This document shows, in pieces, positions 8,676 to 18,972 of a stretch of 64,000 bases of DNA. A model generated the notes under the pieces. That model ran no database searches, had not been told where the DNA came from, and saw only the letters and a program-made list of their open reading frames with translations. The translations under genes and the position numbers were made by a program. Numbering within the stretch: the first letter of the stretch is position 1; each line of letters starts with the position of its first letter. Origin of the DNA: Thermoleophilia bacterium (GTDB taxonomy: Bacteria; Actinomycetota; Thermoleophilia; RBG-16-64-13); NCBI GenBank assembly GCA_027493445.1, contig JAOSKU010000001.1, positions 2,128,822 through 2,192,821 on the forward strand, read 5' to 3'.

Positions 8676-9422
8676 TCAGTCAACGGTCAAGATGCGGGGA
8701 CCGTTCTCGGTCACTGCCACAGTGTGCTCGAAGTGGCCGGAAAGGCTCCCGTCCTTGGTGTAGATGGACCAGCCGTCGGCCCCCACCTCGACGTCGTATC
8801 CGCCCATGTTGATCATGGGCTCGATGGCCAGGACGACACCCACCGATAGGCGCGGGCCTTTACCTGACGGCCCGAAGTTCGGGACCTGTGGGTCTTCGTG
8901 CATGGAGCGACCGACCCCGTGGCCCACCAGGCTGCGCACCACCGAGTACCCATGAGCCTCCACATGCTCCTGAACGGCGTGAGAGATGTCCCCCACGCGG
9001 TTGCCCGCGCGACAGCGCTCGATGCCCTTGTAGAGAGACTCCTCTGTCACCCGCAGCAGCTCGCCCGCTCCCTCTCCGATCTCCCCTACGGGAACCGTGA
9101 TGGCGGCGTCGGCGATGAAGTCCTCGAGAGTGACCCCCACGTCAAGCCCCAGGATGTCGCCTTCCTTCAAGCGCGTGACCCCGGGTATCCCATGGACCAC
9201 CATGTCATTCGGCGACGTGCAGATCGACCCGGGGAAGCCCCGGTAGCCTTTGAATGTGGGAACGCCGCCGTGCGACCGGATGTAGTCCTCCGCGAGGCGG
9301 TCTAGGTCCCTGGTGGCCACTCCGGGAGCCACCGCCGCACGCAGCGCGTCGAGGCACCCACGCACCACCTTCCCGGCGCGGGCGATTTTCTCGATCTCAG
9401 CGGCTGACTTGCGGATGATCAC
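8676..9422 (-). CDS. map: Methionine aminopeptidase, type I
   Basis: Removes the initiator methionine from nascent chains using two metal ions. 248 residues from the GTG at 9422, ten bases after the adk stop. The expected metal and active-site residues are all visible: H77 (VVHGIP), D94 (LDVGV), D105 (ADAAIT), H168 ([11 protein letters not shown]), E201 (AIEPM) and E232 (GHFEHTVAV). No long N-terminal extension. The adk-map-infA order is the usual end of the spc operon. Confidence 0.95.
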   Translation of the reverse strand: MIIRKSAAEIEKIARAGKVVRGCLDALRAAVAPGVATRDLDRLAEDYIRSHGGVPTFKGYRGFPGSICTSPNDMVVHGIPGVTRLKEGDILGLDVGVTLEDFIADAAITVPVGEIGEGAGELLRVTEESLYKGIERCRAGNRVGDISHAVQEHVEAHGYSVVRSLVGHGVGRSMHEDPQVPNFGPSGKGPRLSVGVVLAIEPMINMGGYDVEVGADGWSIYTKDGSLSGHFEHTVAVTENGPRILTVD

Positions 9423-9432
9423 AGAGGCGGAC

Positions 9433-10089
9433 TCACGGACGTCCGACGGCTTCGCGGATATCCTCGTAGACGGCGTCCGGCTCCTTCTCCCCGTCCACAC
9501 GCACGAGCACACCCTGGCGGTCGTAGTAGTCGATCAGAGGCTCCGTCTGCTGGTTGTACACCAACAACCGGTTGCGGACGGTGGCCTCGCTGTCGTCGTC
9601 ACGCTGGTAGAGCTCTCCCCCGCAGACATCGCACACACCCTCCCTCGCCGGGGGGTTGAAGGCCACGTGGAAGGGAGTCTGGCAGTCCCGGCAGATGCGG
9701 CGGCCGGTAAGGCGGCGGATAAGCTCCTGCTCGTCCACCAGGATGGCCAGTACGCGGGAGATGTTGCGATCGATGGAGTCCAGGGTTGCGTCCAGGGCCT
9801 CGGCCTGCGGGATGGTGCGGGGGAAGCCGTCCATAAGGAAGCCCCGGTCGGTGTCGGCCTCCTGCAGCCGGTCCTTCACGATGCCGATGACCACCGAGTC
9901 GGGCACCAGCTCGCCGGCGTCCATGAAACGCCGGGCCTCCAGGCCCATAGGAGTCTGGTTCTTGACCGCCGCCCGCAGGATGTCGCCCGTCGAGATATGC
10001 GGAATACCGTAGTCGGCGACAATGCGACCGGCCTGCGTCCCCTTGCCCGCGCCGGGCGGACCCAGCAAGATGAGATCGAACTGACCCAT
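9433..10089 (-). CDS. adk: Adenylate kinase
   Basis: Interconverts ATP and AMP with two ADP. 218 residues. P-loop GPPGAGKGT near the N-terminus, NMP-binding region STGDILRAAV, and a long LID domain holding a zinc finger of two CxxC pairs (CRDC ... CDVCG). The ATG at 10089 has AAGGGA upstream; the longer frame reads into a repeat element. The last residues run to ten bases before map. Confidence 0.96.
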   Translation of the reverse strand: MGQFDLILLGPPGAGKGTQAGRIVADYGIPHISTGDILRAAVKNQTPMGLEARRFMDAGELVPDSVVIGIVKDRLQEADTDRGFLMDGFPRTIPQAEALDATLDSIDRNISRVLAILVDEQELIRRLTGRRICRDCQTPFHVAFNPPAREGVCDVCGGELYQRDDDSEATVRNRLLVYNQQTEPLIDYYDRQGVLVRVDGEKEPDAVYEDIREAVGRP

Positions 10090-10114
10090 GCCTTCCCTTT
10101 GCCTCCCGAGAATA

Positions 10115-10260
10115 CGAGCTCGATTCAAAACGAAGCCTTGGCCGTCAGGCACACTGGCCGGCCCGAATGCGGCGTCTCATCCGTAGCTCTGCTACGAACT
10201 CTCCCTGCATCCTCGCCTCCCGCTCTCCCAGCGCCCTGGCGGCCAAGCGTCAGTCCTCTA
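10115..10260. repeat. Dispersed inverted-repeat element between adk and secY
   Basis: Left arm CGAGCTCGATTCAAAACGAA, right part GGCGGCCAAGCGTCAGTCCT, with the central hairpin CGTAGCTCTGCTACG. The right edge coincides with the secY stop codon (CTA, 10258-10260). About 146 bp, a little short of the tandem copies. Confidence 0.85.
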
Positions 10261-11511
10261 CTTGAGGAACCCTTCATAATGTCGCATCAAGAGCTGCGAC
10301 TCCATCTGCTTCATGGTATCCAAGGCCACGCCGACAACGATCAGAAGCGAGGTGCCGCCGAAGAAGAAAGGCACGCCCAGACCGCGGATGAGTATGGTAG
10401 GCAGCACGGCGATGCTGGCCAGGAACAGGGCGCCCGGCAGCGTGATACGGGTGAGCACCCGATCTAGGTACTGGGCCGTCGGCCGGCCGGGGCGGATGCC
10501 TGGAATGAAGCCCCCGTACTTCTTCAAGTTGTCGGCTTGATCGAGCGGGTTGAACTGCACCGCCGTGTAGAAGTAGGTGAAGGCCACGATCAGGAGCACC
10601 TCGCCGATCAGATACCACCATGTGTTCGGCCCCACTGCGTCCGCTACGGTCTTGGCCCAACCCCAGGGAGTCATCTGCGCCACCGTCACGGGGAACACCA
10701 GCAGCGACGAGGCGAAGATCACCGGGATGACCCCGGCCATGTTGACGCGCAGGGGCAGATACGTGCTCTGGCCGCCGTACATGCGGCGGCCCACCACCCG
10801 CTTGGCGTACTGGATGGGTATGCGTCGCTGGCCTTCCTGGATGAGCACGATCGCGGCGATGACCGCCAGCGCCAGGATGGCCATGAGCAGCCACTCCAGC
10901 GGGTTCATGGTGGAGAACATCTTGTAGAGGCCCCCGGGGAGCCGGGACACGATGCTGGCGAAGATGATGAGCGAGATGCCGTTGCCGATGCCGCGCTGGG
11001 TGATCAGCTCGCCCAACCACATGATCAGGCCCGTACCCACGGTCAGGGTCAGGATGATCAGATAGGCTTTGAGCGGGGTCAGCGGGTTGTCCGGCGGGAA
11101 CGCGCCCTGGGTACGGAACAGGAACACGTAGCCGACCGACTGGACCAGGGCCAGCACGACCGTCAGATACCGCGTGTACTGGTTGAGCTTCTTGGAGCCG
11201 GCCTCTCCTTCCTTGGCCAAAGCCTCCAGCTGCGGGATCACGATGGTCAGAAGTTGGAAGATGATCTGGGCCGTGATGTACGGCATGATCCCCAGAGCGA
11301 ACACCGCCACCCGCTCGAGCGCTCCCCCCGCGAAGAGGTCGAGGAAGGCGAAGACCCCACCCCCGGCGACCAGATCCTTGATCGCCTGCAGATCGATGCC
11401 CGGCACGGGCACGAACGACCCGAACCGGTACATGGCGATGATGAACGCGGTGAAGAGCAGGCGCTTCCGCAGGTCGGGAAGCCTCCACGCGTTCAGGAGG
11501 GACTGCAACAT
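10258..11511 (-). CDS. secY: Preprotein translocase subunit SecY
   Basis: Channel of the Sec translocon. 417 residues with ten predicted membrane segments, the N-terminal FGSFVPVPGID, the TM2-TM3 MPYITAQIIFQLL and the cytoplasmic loop PGIRPGRPTAQYLDRVLTRI all seen. ATG start with GGGAG upstream. Follows rplO. SecE is encoded at 37,300 in the same window. Confidence 0.97.
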   Translation of the reverse strand: MLQSLLNAWRLPDLRKRLLFTAFIIAMYRFGSFVPVPGIDLQAIKDLVAGGGVFAFLDLFAGGALERVAVFALGIMPYITAQIIFQLLTIVIPQLEALAKEGEAGSKKLNQYTRYLTVVLALVQSVGYVFLFRTQGAFPPDNPLTPLKAYLIILTLTVGTGLIMWLGELITQRGIGNGISLIIFASIVSRLPGGLYKMFSTMNPLEWLLMAILALAVIAAIVLIQEGQRRIPIQYAKRVVGRRMYGGQSTYLPLRVNMAGVIPVIFASSLLVFPVTVAQMTPWGWAKTVADAVGPNTWWYLIGEVLLIVAFTYFYTAVQFNPLDQADNLKKYGGFIPGIRPGRPTAQYLDRVLTRITLPGALFLASIAVLPTILIRGLGVPFFFGGTSLLIVVGVALDTMKQMESQLLMRHYEGFLK

Positions 11512-11535
11512 CAGGCTTTCTCCCGTCTCGTCGTG

Positions 11536-11573
11536 GGGACGGTCGAGATCCTCTAGAGGATCTCGACCGTCCC
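11536..11573. other. Perfect 38-base palindrome across the rplO stop codon
   Basis: Arms of 19 bases, centred between 11554 and 11555, mirror each other without mismatch; the middle is TCTAGA. The rplO stop (CTA, 11553-11555) lies at the centre. In RNA it would fold to a 17-bp stem with a TAGA loop, between rplO and secY. There is no T-run after it, so it is not a standard terminator. Confidence 0.9.
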
Positions 11574-12026
11574 GCCGGCCGCTTCGATCTTCTGCTTAGC
11601 CGAATCGCTGAAGCCGTGCGCCTTCACCGTGAGGGGCCGGTCCAGCTCACCTTGGGCCAGGATCTTGACGCGCTCATTGGCCTTCTTGATGATGCCCTTC
11701 TCGACAAGGGTCTCCGGAGAGACCTCCTCGCCACCGGCGAAGACCGAAAGGCGGGACAGGTTGACCGGGGTCGCGTAGGTCCGGAACGGCCCGATGGCCA
11801 TGGACGTCTTCGCGCTCGGACCGCGCAGCTTGGGGATGCGCATATGCAGCGGCATCTGGCCGCCCTCATAGCGAGCGGGCACCCCGCCGCCGGAACGGGC
11901 GTTTGCGCCCTTATGCCCTTTGCCGGCGGTCTTACCCAGCCCCGATCCCTCGCCGCGGCCGACGCGCTTCTTCTTGAAGCGAGAGCCGGCGCTGGGGCGC
12001 AGGTCGTGCAGAAAGATGTCGCCCAT
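11553..12026 (-). CDS. rplO: 50S ribosomal protein L15
   Basis: Late-assembly large-subunit protein. 157 residues, starting MGDIFLHDLRPSAGSRFKKK, with GRGEGSGLGKTAGKGHKGAN, rich in Gly and Lys as usual. The last codons (GTVEIL) form one arm of a perfect palindrome. Starts three bases after the rpmD stop. Confidence 0.95.
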   Translation of the reverse strand: MGDIFLHDLRPSAGSRFKKKRVGRGEGSGLGKTAGKGHKGANARSGGGVPARYEGGQMPLHMRIPKLRGPSAKTSMAIGPFRTYATPVNLSRLSVFAGGEEVSPETLVEKGIIKKANERVKILAQGELDRPLTVKAHGFSDSAKQKIEAAGGTVEIL

Positions 12027-12029
12027 GAC

Positions 12030-12221
12030 TTACCCCTCGTCCTTCGGGTCGACCTCGGATACCTGGAGCATGTAATCGATCTTGTGGATCATGCCGCGGA
12101 TCACCGGGTTGTCGTCTTGATACACGCTCTGGCCCATCCTGCCGATGCCTAGGGCCCGCAGCGTGTCTTTGTGGTCTTGCTTGCGCCCGATGGCGCTCTT
12201 CACCTGAGTGATCTTCAGCAT
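12030..12221 (-). CDS. rpmD: 50S ribosomal protein L30
   Basis: Single-domain L30 of 63 residues, starting MLKITQVKSAIGRKQDHKDT with LRALGIGRMGQSV following. I use the ATG at 12221, four bases after the rpsE stop; the longer frame overlaps rpsE. Ends with an acidic PKDEG tail. Confidence 0.95.
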   Translation of the reverse strand: MLKITQVKSAIGRKQDHKDTLRALGIGRMGQSVYQDDNPVIRGMIHKIDYMLQVSEVDPKDEG

Positions 12222-12225
12222 GGCT

Positions 12226-12768
12226 TCACGCTCCCGCCGGCTCGGCGACCTCAGCCTCGGGCCTCTCCACGCCAAGCACCTCGCGCACGCTCTTGCCACG
12301 AAGGGCGGCGATCTCCTCCGGTCGGCGGAGGGAGCGCAGGCCCATCTCGGCCGCCCGTACCATGTTGACAGGGTTGGTCGTGCCCAGGCACTTGGTCAGC
12401 ACGTCGTGCACCCCCCCGAGCTCCAGGATGGCGCGCACACCGCCGCCGGCGATGACTCCGGTACCGGGCGAAGCCGGCCGGAGCAGGACCCGGCCCGCTC
12501 CGAAACGACCGATGACCCCATGCGTGATCGTCGAACCGTGCTTCGGTACCACGAACAAGTTCTTCTTGGCGTCTTCGATGGCCTTCTGGATGGCCAGGGG
12601 GACTTCCTTGGCCTTCCCATAGCCTACCCCCACGACGCTCTCTCCGTCGCCGACCGCCACCAGTGCCGTGAAGGAGAACCGCCGGCCGCCTTTGACCACC
12701 TTGGCGACCCGATTGATCTCGATCACGTTCTCCTGGAGGTTCAGCGCGTCCGCTTTGATCTGTGCCAC
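12226..12768 (-). CDS. rpsE: 30S ribosomal protein S5
   Basis: Fidelity protein at the mRNA entry side of the 30S subunit. 180 residues with the double-stranded-RNA-binding-like N-terminal domain ([20 protein letters not shown]) and C-terminal [19 protein letters not shown]. The spectinomycin-loop region looks wild type. C-terminal tail is Glu/Ala rich. Confidence 0.96.
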   Translation of the reverse strand: MAQIKADALNLQENVIEINRVAKVVKGGRRFSFTALVAVGDGESVVGVGYGKAKEVPLAIQKAIEDAKKNLFVVPKHGSTITHGVIGRFGAGRVLLRPASPGTGVIAGGGVRAILELGGVHDVLTKCLGTTNPVNMVRAAEMGLRSLRRPEEIAALRGKSVREVLGVERPEAEVAEPAGA

Positions 12769-12786
12769 AGCCTTACCTCTCCCTTC

Positions 12787-13146
12787 CTAGAAATCCAGGC
12801 CACCCTGGCGGGCGCCCTCGGCAAGGGCCTTCACTCGGCCGTGATACAGGTACGGGCCCCGGTCGAAGACTACCCGCTCGACGCCGGCCGCCCTGGCCCG
12901 TTCGGCGAGCAGCTCCCCAACCTTAGTGGCAACGTCGGCCTTCTTCAGTCCGGCTGCCTCCTCGACGTGCTTGCTGCCGGCGCTCACCAGAGTACAACCG
13001 CTCCTGTCGTCGATGATCTGCGCCCAGATACCACGGTTGGAGCGGAAGACCGACAGCCGAGGCCGCTCGGGCGTGCCGCGCACCGCGCTGCGCACCCGAG
13101 TAGCCCGCCGCTCGCGGGCCCGGCGCTTCTTCGTGAAGATGCTCAT
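12787..13146 (-). CDS. rplR: 50S ribosomal protein L18
   Basis: 5S rRNA-binding protein of the central protuberance. 119 residues, with [20 protein letters not shown] and the C-terminal [20 protein letters not shown]. Follows rplF, from which it is separated by a repeat element of about 160 bp, a break seldom seen at this junction. Confidence 0.96.
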   Translation of the reverse strand: MSIFTKKRRARERRATRVRSAVRGTPERPRLSVFRSNRGIWAQIIDDRSGCTLVSAGSKHVEEAAGLKKADVATKVGELLAERARAAGVERVVFDRGPYLYHGRVKALAEGARQGGLDF

Positions 13147-13169
13147 AGCTCTACGCGTGTCCTCTCTTG

Positions 13170-13332
13170 GGGACTCGTTTTATAATGACGCTTCGCCGTC
13201 AGGCTGCGCTGGGCGAGTGCGAGGCAAGGACGCAGGAAGCGCTCGTAGCGGCGCTACGGGCGCGACCGAGGACGCTGCATCGCGCCGCCCAGTGCGGCCT
13301 GACGGCCAAGGCTTCGTTTTGAAGCGAGTCCT
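13170..13332. repeat. Dispersed inverted-repeat element in opposite orientation, between rplR and rplF
   Basis: Here the plus strand begins GGACTCGTTTTATAATGACG and ends AAGGCTTCGTTTTGAAGCGA, so relative to the operon the element is reversed compared with most other copies. The terminal arms end in GGACTCG/CGAGTCC rather than GAGCTCG. The central hairpin CGTAGCGGCGCTACG is kept. Confidence 0.88.
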
Positions 13333-13340
13333 TATCTTAC

Positions 13341-13874
13341 TCATGCCCGCTTGCCGACCTTGCGGCGCACGACCTCGCCCTGGTACCGGATGCCCTTGCC
13401 CTTGTATGGCTCCGGCTTCCGGATGGCGCGGATGTCGGCCGCCACCTGTCCGACCACTTGCTTGCTGATGCCCTTGACTACAATCTGAGTGACTGCCGGT
13501 ACCTCGAACTCGATGTTCCGAGGCGGCGACACGACCACCGGGTGCGAGTAGCCTACCTGGATCTCGAGATCCTGCCCCTTCAGGGCGGCCCGGTAGCCTA
13601 CACCCACGATCTCCAGCCGCTTCTCGAAGCCGGTCGTGACCCCGGTCACCATGTTGGCGATAAGGGTGCGCGTCAAGCCATGCAACGCGCGATGCGTGTT
13701 CGACTCACTGGGCCGGGCAACGGTCAAGGAACCAGCCTGGAGCGTGAGTACCATATCGGGGCTCACTGTCTCGAGGAGCTCGCCCTTCGGTCCTTTCACG
13801 CGCACTCGGTTCCCATCGATGTTGATGTCGACGCCGGCAGGGACGGGTATGGGTGCTTTTCCAATCCTTGACAT
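13341..13874 (-). CDS. rplF: 50S ribosomal protein L6
   Basis: Large-subunit protein near the factor-binding site. 177 residues from the ATG at 13874 ([20 protein letters not shown]), with two L6 repeats and the C-terminal signature [20 protein letters not shown]. The upstream extension would overlap rpsH and is rejected. Confidence 0.96.
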   Translation of the reverse strand: MSRIGKAPIPVPAGVDINIDGNRVRVKGPKGELLETVSPDMVLTLQAGSLTVARPSESNTHRALHGLTRTLIANMVTGVTTGFEKRLEIVGVGYRAALKGQDLEIQVGYSHPVVVSPPRNIEFEVPAVTQIVVKGISKQVVGQVAADIRAIRKPEPYKGKGIRYQGEVVRRKVGKRA

Positions 13875-13878
13875 GGCG

Positions 13879-14277
13879 TTACCAGACGAAGCAGACGACT
13901 TCGCCGCCAACACCCAGCCGCTGCGCCTCGCGGGCAGTCATGAGACCGCGCGAGGTGGAGATGACAGCGATGCCCAGTCCCCCGAGGACCTTGGGCAGCT
14001 TGTCCTTCTTGGCATAGATGCGACGACCCGGCTTGCTGACCCTCTTAAGCTGCGTGATCACCCGGCGGCGGTCCTCGGTGTACTTGAGGTCCAGCCGCAG
14101 CGTGTCCCAATGCTCGCCCTTGATCAGGGCATAGTCAGCAATGTAGCCCTCAGCCTTCAGGATGCGGGCGAGCTCGACCTTGATGCCGGAGGTGGGCAGC
14201 TCCACGTGCGAGTGTAGCGCCTTGTTGCCGTTCCGGATGCGGGTGAGCATATCGGCGATGGGATCGGATTGTGCCAT
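13879..14277 (-). CDS. rpsH: 30S ribosomal protein S8
   Basis: Binds the central domain of 16S rRNA and, in other bacteria, represses the spc operon. 132 residues starting [20 protein letters not shown], with the C-terminal [20 protein letters not shown]. Four bases separate its stop from the rplF start. Confidence 0.97.
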   Translation of the reverse strand: MAQSDPIADMLTRIRNGNKALHSHVELPTSGIKVELARILKAEGYIADYALIKGEHWDTLRLDLKYTEDRRRVITQLKRVSKPGRRIYAKKDKLPKVLGGLGIAVISTSRGLMTAREAQRLGVGGEVVCFVW

Positions 14278-14285
14278 GACCCCTC

Positions 14286-14471
14286 CTACCAGCTGGACTT
14301 GGTAACACCGGGGATGACTCCCTGGTGGGCTAGCTCACGAAGACAGATACGGCACAGCCCGAACTTGCGGAAGTATCCGCGCGGGCGACCGCAACGCCGG
14401 CACCGGTTGTAGGCCCGCGAAGAGAATTTCGCCGGCCTGCGGGCCTTCGCGATCATCGATTTCTTTGCCAT
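14286..14471 (-). CDS. rpsN: 30S ribosomal protein S14, type Z
   Basis: Short zinc-binding S14 of 61 residues with two CxxC pairs: C24/C27 (CRRCGRPRG) and C40/C43 (CRICLRELA). Ends [11 protein letters not shown]. The type Z form is usual in Actinomycetota and Firmicutes with zinc-rich ribosomes. Confidence 0.97.
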   Translation of the reverse strand: MAKKSMIAKARRPAKFSSRAYNRCRRCGRPRGYFRKFGLCRICLRELAHQGVIPGVTKSSW

Positions 14472-14490
14472 GCTTTAGTGTTCCCCTTTC

Positions 14491-15039
14491 TTATCTCTCG
14501 CGGAAGGGCATACCCAGCTTCTTGAGCAGCGCCCTACCCTCATCGTCAGTTTCCGCGGTGGTGGTGATAGCGATATCCAGCCCGCGGACCCGATCGATCT
14601 TGTCGTAGTCGATCTCGGGGAAGATGATCTGCTCGCGCAGACCAAGGTTGAAGTTGCCCTGCCCGTCGAACGCAGCTGGCGATATGCCGCGGAAGTCGCG
14701 GATCCGGGGCAGCGCGATGCTGATGAGCCTGTCGAGCATCTCCCACATGCGGTCACCACGCAGCGTAACCCGCAGACCGACGGGCATGCCTTCGCGCACC
14801 TTGAAGTTGGCGATCGACTTGCGCGCCCGGCGCACCTGGGCCTTCTGCCCGGTGATCTGGGCCAGCTGCTTGGCTGCCTCTTCCAGAGCCTTCGCGTCCT
14901 GGGCGGCCTCGCCCACGCCCATGTTCATCGTGAGCTTGGTCACCTTGGGTACCTGCATCACGTTGGTGTACCCGAACTCCTCTCGGAGCTGCGGGACGAT
15001 GGTTGTATCGTATTTCTCCCTGAGCCTCGGCGTCGCCAT
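14491..15039 (-). CDS. rplE: 50S ribosomal protein L5
   Basis: 5S rRNA-binding protein of the central protuberance. 182 residues, with [20 protein letters not shown] and the C-terminal [20 protein letters not shown]. Placed between rplX and rpsN as expected, two bases after rplX. Confidence 0.97.
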   Translation of the reverse strand: MATPRLREKYDTTIVPQLREEFGYTNVMQVPKVTKLTMNMGVGEAAQDAKALEEAAKQLAQITGQKAQVRRARKSIANFKVREGMPVGLRVTLRGDRMWEMLDRLISIALPRIRDFRGISPAAFDGQGNFNLGLREQIIFPEIDYDKIDRVRGLDIAITTTAETDDEGRALLKKLGMPFRER

Positions 15040-15041
15040 GG

Positions 15042-15380
15042 CTAACCCTTATCTACCTGGACGTTGCAGTTCTTGCAGTACCGCACCTTCTCGTCGCCCT
15101 CCAGACGCATGCCCACCCGGGCCGCCTGTCCGCAGCTGGGACACACCAGCTGCACGTTCGAGACGTGCAGGCCGGCCTCACGCTCGATCACGCCTCCCTG
15201 CGGATTCTTCTGGCTGGGACGCACGTGCCGCTTGATGAAGTTGACTCGCTCGACGACCACCCTCTGATCCTCGGGGAGCACGCGCAATACCTTGCCCCGC
15301 TTGCCGCGCTCCTTGCCCTGGATCACCTCGACGGTGTCGCCCTTCTTGATCTTACCGATCTTCGCCCTTGTGGCCGCCAT
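15042..15380 (-). CDS. rplX: 50S ribosomal protein L24
   Basis: Assembly initiator at the tunnel exit. 112 residues with the KOW motif [20 protein letters not shown]. The C-terminal part has two cysteine pairs (CPSC and CKNC) in a zinc-ribbon layout. Confidence 0.96.
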   Translation of the reverse strand: MAATRAKIGKIKKGDTVEVIQGKERGKRGKVLRVLPEDQRVVVERVNFIKRHVRPSQKNPQGGVIEREAGLHVSNVQLVCPSCGQAARVGMRLEGDEKVRYCKNCNVQVDKG

Positions 15381-15382
15381 GT

Positions 15383-15751
15383 CTACAGCACCTCCGGAGC
15401 CAGCGAGACGATCTTCATGAAGTTCCTCTCGCGGAGCTCGCGGGCCACCGGGCCGAAGATCCGGGTACCGCGCGGGTTGTTCTGGCGGTCGATCAGTACG
15501 GCCGCATTCTCGTCGAAGCCGATGTACGTGCCGTCGACGCGGCCGAAGGGCTTCTTGACCCTGACCACGACCGCCTGCACGACGTCGCCCTTCTTGACCG
15601 CGCCCCCAGGCGTCGCCTCCTTGACCGCACCCACGATGATGTCGCCCACACCGGCGTAGCGCCGGCGGGAACCTCCCTTGATGCGGATGCAGAGGAGCTC
15701 GCGCGCGCCGGTATTGTCGGCCACCTTGAGTCTCGTCTCTACTTGGATCAT
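15383..15751 (-). CDS. rplN: 50S ribosomal protein L14
   Basis: Intersubunit-bridge protein. 122 residues, starting [20 protein letters not shown] and ending [14 protein letters not shown], exactly family length. Two bases separate it from rplX. Confidence 0.97.
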   Translation of the reverse strand: MIQVETRLKVADNTGARELLCIRIKGGSRRRYAGVGDIIVGAVKEATPGGAVKKGDVVQAVVVRVKKPFGRVDGTYIGFDENAAVLIDRQNNPRGTRIFGPVARELRERNFMKIVSLAPEVL

Positions 15752-15782
15752 CGCTCGCTACCTATCTGTCGTGGTCGTGCCG

Positions 15783-16046
15783 CTATTCAGCCCGTTCGAG
15801 CACCCGGATCAGCCGCCACGTCTTTGTGCGCGACAGCGGCCGGCACTCCCGCACCAGCACGGTATCGCCGATGTGTGCCTCGTTGTTCTCGTCATGAGCC
15901 TTGAGCCGGCGGCTGCGGCGCACGACCTTCTTGTACAACGGGTGCGGCTTGGCGCTGGTCACCTCGACGACGATGGTCTTGCCCATCTTGTCGGAGACGA
16001 CCGTGCCCTGACGCTCCCGCTGGTTGCTCTCGCGCTCCGCGGTCAT
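15783..16046 (-). CDS. rpsQ: 30S ribosomal protein S17
   Basis: Primary 16S rRNA-binding protein with an OB fold. 87 residues, with [20 protein letters not shown] and [20 protein letters not shown]. The start overlaps the rpmC stop by four bases (ATGA type). Confidence 0.96.
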   Translation of the reverse strand: MTAERESNQRERQGTVVSDKMGKTIVVEVTSAKPHPLYKKVVRRSRRLKAHDENNEAHIGDTVLVRECRPLSRTKTWRLIRVLERAE

Positions 16047-16246
16047 CTGGACTCCTCCGCTCTCCGTCGCGTGTTCTGCACCGTGATGAGCCGAGCGATG
16101 TCCCTACGCACCTGGCGCAGGCGCCCGGTGTTCTCCAGCTGCCCGGTCGCATGCTGGAAGCGCAAGTTGAACAGCTCCTCGCGAGACTCCTTCAGGCGCT
16201 GCTCGAGCTCGTTGTCGCCGAGCTCCACGAGATCCTTAGCCTTCAA
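16043..16246 (-). CDS. rpmC: 50S ribosomal protein L29
   Basis: Two-helix protein beside the exit tunnel. 67 residues starting [20 protein letters not shown] with the family stretch [20 protein letters not shown]. Its 5' end overlaps rplP by 11 bases and its 3' end overlaps rpsQ. Confidence 0.96.
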   Translation of the reverse strand: MKAKDLVELGDNELEQRLKESREELFNLRFQHATGQLENTGRLRQVRRDIARLITVQNTRRRAEESR

Positions 16247-16661
16247 GACCGCCGCCCTCCCTCGCCACGAACCTGCACCGGACGGGAAGCTTGTGAGATG
16301 CCAACCGCATGGCCTCTCGAGCCAAATCCTCGGGCACCCCAGCCAGCTCGAACATGACTCGGCCCGGCTTGACCACGGCCACCCACTGATCGGGGGAGCC
16401 TTTGCCGGAGCCCATGCGCGTCTCGGCCGGCTTCTTTGTCACCGGCTTGTGCGGGAAGATGTTGATCCATACCTTCCCGCCCCTCTTGATCTTCCGGGTC
16501 ATGGCGATACGTGCCGCCTCGATCTGCCTGTTGTTGACCCAGCCCGGCTCCAGAGCCTGCAGACCGAACTCACCAAACTGCACAGCGGTCTGGCCTTTGG
16601 ACTTTCCGCCCATCCGGCCCCGCTGCTGCTTGCGGTGCTTTATCCTCTTAGGTAGTAGCAT
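16236..16661 (-). CDS. rplP: 50S ribosomal protein L16
   Basis: Organises the A-site of the large subunit. 141 residues starting [20 protein letters not shown]; contains [20 protein letters not shown]. The 96 bases between rpsC and this start hold no recognisable signal. Confidence 0.97.
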   Translation of the reverse strand: MLLPKRIKHRKQQRGRMGGKSKGQTAVQFGEFGLQALEPGWVNNRQIEAARIAMTRKIKRGGKVWINIFPHKPVTKKPAETRMGSGKGSPDQWVAVVKPGRVMFELAGVPEDLAREAMRLASHKLPVRCRFVAREGGGLEG

Positions 16662-16757
16662 CGTTCCTCGTCTCCGTGGGACCGTTGGCTCCCGTCCACG
16701 GCCTCGGGCGTCGCCATTGGCGCCTCAGGCGCCGCAACGCGCGCGGCCGTCGCCGGT

Positions 16758-17474
16758 CTACCAGCCAGAACCCTCGCCGCCCCGGCCCCGGCGGTCATCG
16801 CTCAAACCCAGGCCACCGCCCTTGCGGGTGTCCTGCTGCTGGTAGCCCTCGGGCATGATCTCTCCCTTGTTGATCCAGACCTTCACGCCGATCTTGCCGA
16901 AAGTAGTGTCGGCCTCGTGAAAGCCGTAGTCGATGTCGGCCCGCAGGGTGTGCAGAGGTACCCGCCCCTCGCTGTAGCCCTCGATGCGCGCCATCTCGGC
17001 TCCGCCCAGACGGCCGGCCGACCGGACCTTGATGCCCTCGGCGCCGGACCGCATGGCCGACGTGATGGCCCGCTTCATCGCCCGGCGGAAGCTCACCCGG
17101 TTGGCCAGCTGCTCCGCTATCGACTGCGCCACCAGGCTCGCGTCGAGTTCGGGGCGTTTGATCTCGGTGATGTTGACATGCACGTTGCGGCCCGTCATGC
17201 CGTGCAGCTCGCGCCGCAGGGCGTCGACTTCCGAACCCGACTTGCCGATGACGATGCCCGGCCGAGCGGTGTGGATGTCGATGACGATCTTGTTCGTATC
17301 CTTTCGGATCACGATATTCGACAGGCCGGCGTGACCCATCTTCCTTCGGATGTGTCTGCGGATCGCCAGGTCTTCCTCGAGGAAACCGGCGTAGTCTTTC
17401 TCGGTGAACCAGTGCGCCTTCCAATCATGGATGATCCCCAGACGCATGCCACCGGGATGCACCTTCTGTCCCAC
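16758..17474 (-). CDS. rpsC: 30S ribosomal protein S3
   Basis: mRNA-entry protein of the 30S subunit. 238 residues, with the type II KH domain around residues 40-110 ([20 protein letters not shown]) and the C-terminal domain ending IMPEGYQQQ. The last 20 residues are a Gly/Arg-rich tail. Confidence 0.97.
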   Translation of the reverse strand: MGQKVHPGGMRLGIIHDWKAHWFTEKDYAGFLEEDLAIRRHIRRKMGHAGLSNIVIRKDTNKIVIDIHTARPGIVIGKSGSEVDALRRELHGMTGRNVHVNITEIKRPELDASLVAQSIAEQLANRVSFRRAMKRAITSAMRSGAEGIKVRSAGRLGGAEMARIEGYSEGRVPLHTLRADIDYGFHEADTTFGKIGVKVWINKGEIMPEGYQQQDTRKGGGLGLSDDRRGRGGEGSGW

Positions 17475-17477
17475 GGG

Positions 17478-17816
17478 CTAGGACTCCTTCCTCTCGTCCA
17501 CCGAGATGGTGATGTGACTGGTCCGTTTGCGGATGCGAGTGGCCCGCCCCATGGCACGAGGCTTGAAACGCTTGAGAGTGGGGCCCTCGTCCACGAAGGC
17601 CCGGACGACCACCAGGTCGTCGGCCATCATGTCGTTGTTGTTCTCCGCATTCGCAACGGCCGAAGCCAGGACCTTGCCCACCACGGGAGCCGCGCCGCGC
17701 GGGGTCAGCATCAGGACCGCCTTGGCTTCCTGCACCGACTTGCCTCGGATCAGATCGACCACCTGCCGGGCCTTGCGCGGGGAGATGCGCACATACTTCG
17801 CAGTCGCGTTGACCAT
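17478..17816 (-). CDS. rplV: 50S ribosomal protein L22
   Basis: Lines the peptide exit tunnel; the beta-hairpin is the usual macrolide-resistance site. 112 residues, with [20 protein letters not shown] and [20 protein letters not shown]. No unusual insertion in the hairpin. Confidence 0.96.
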   Translation of the reverse strand: MVNATAKYVRISPRKARQVVDLIRGKSVQEAKAVLMLTPRGAAPVVGKVLASAVANAENNNDMMADDLVVVRAFVDEGPTLKRFKPRAMGRATRIRKRTSHITISVDERKES

Positions 17817-17820
17817 GCGC

Positions 17821-18102
17821 CTACCTCCTCGACCGCTTCTCTTTGCCGCCGCCGTGACCGCGATAGGTGCGGGTGAGGGCGAACTCGCCCAGCTTATGCC
17901 CGACCATGCTCTCGGTCACGTAGATGGGTACGTGCTTCCGGCCATCATGTACGGCGATGGTGTGACCCACCATCTCCGGGTAGATGGTTGAGGCGCGCGA
18001 CCATGTCTTCAACATGCGCTTGTCGCCGGTCTCGTTCATGCGCTCGATGCGCGCCATGAGCTTCTCTTCGACGAAGGGCGCTTTTTTGCTGGATCGTGCC
18101 AC
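17821..18102 (-). CDS. rpsS: 30S ribosomal protein S19
   Basis: Head protein that pairs with S13. 93 residues starting [20 protein letters not shown], with the signature [20 protein letters not shown]. Confidence 0.97.
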   Translation of the reverse strand: MARSSKKAPFVEEKLMARIERMNETGDKRMLKTWSRASTIYPEMVGHTIAVHDGRKHVPIYVTESMVGHKLGEFALTRTYRGHGGGKEKRSRR

Positions 18103-18111
18103 AGCCCTCTA

Positions 18112-18945
18112 CTACCTCCCTTGCCCACGTCGTCTGACAATGTACTTGTTCGAGGCCTTGGTCTTCGAACGGGTCTTGTGCCCCAGGGTGGGGACGCCCC
18201 AAGGCGTGACCGGATGACGCCCGGGAGGCGTGGAGCCCTCGCCCCCGCCGTGGGGGTGGTCGACCGGGTTCATCGTGGTACCCCGCACGGTCGGCCGGAT
18301 GCCGAGCCAGCGGCTACGCCCCGCCTTGCCGCCGGACAGGTTCTCATGCTCGGCGTTGCCGATCTCACCGACGGTCGCCCGGCAGTGGAGGTGGATCATG
18401 CGCATCTCGCCGGAAGGCAGGCGCAGGGTGGCGTAGGTACCCTCCTTGGCCATGACCTGCGCCGATGTGCCGGCGGAGCGGGCGATCTGCCCGCCACGCC
18501 CGATGTGCAGCTCGATGTTGTGCACCACCGAACCGACCGGGATGTTCCGCAGGGGCAGCGCGTTGCCGACCTTGATGTCGGCCTCGGGGCCGGCCTCCAC
18601 TCCGTCCCCCACACGCAGCTTGTTGGGCGCCAGGATGTAGCGCTTCTCGCCGTCGGCGTACACGATGAGGGCGATGCGGGCATTCCGGTTCGGGTCGTAC
18701 TCGATGGAGGCGACTCGGCCGGGCACACCGTCCTTGTCCCGCTTGAAGTCGATGATCCGATAGCGCCGCTTGTGGCCCCCACCCTGATGGCGGGTGGTGA
18801 TGCGCCCGTAGTTGTTGCGTCCGCCCTTGCGCTTGACGGGCACCGTCAGGCACTTCTCCGGTTCGGTCTTCGTGATCTCGTCGAAGGCCGGCGTAGTGGT
18901 GAACCTGCGCCCGGGCGAGGTGGGTTTGTAGCTCTTGATCGCCAT
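18112..18945 (-). CDS. rplB: 50S ribosomal protein L2
   Basis: Needed for subunit joining and peptidyl transfer. 277 residues with the highly conserved C-terminal [12 protein letters not shown] containing the functionally important His, and an N-terminal [14 protein letters not shown]. Fits between rplW and rpsS. Confidence 0.98.
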   Translation of the reverse strand: MAIKSYKPTSPGRRFTTTPAFDEITKTEPEKCLTVPVKRKGGRNNYGRITTRHQGGGHKRRYRIIDFKRDKDGVPGRVASIEYDPNRNARIALIVYADGEKRYILAPNKLRVGDGVEAGPEADIKVGNALPLRNIPVGSVVHNIELHIGRGGQIARSAGTSAQVMAKEGTYATLRLPSGEMRMIHLHCRATVGEIGNAEHENLSGGKAGRSRWLGIRPTVRGTTMNPVDHPHGGGEGSTPPGRHPVTPWGVPTLGHKTRSKTKASNKYIVRRRGQGR

Positions 18946-18972
18946 GCGTCCTCTTCCGCTCTCCTTGCCCGC

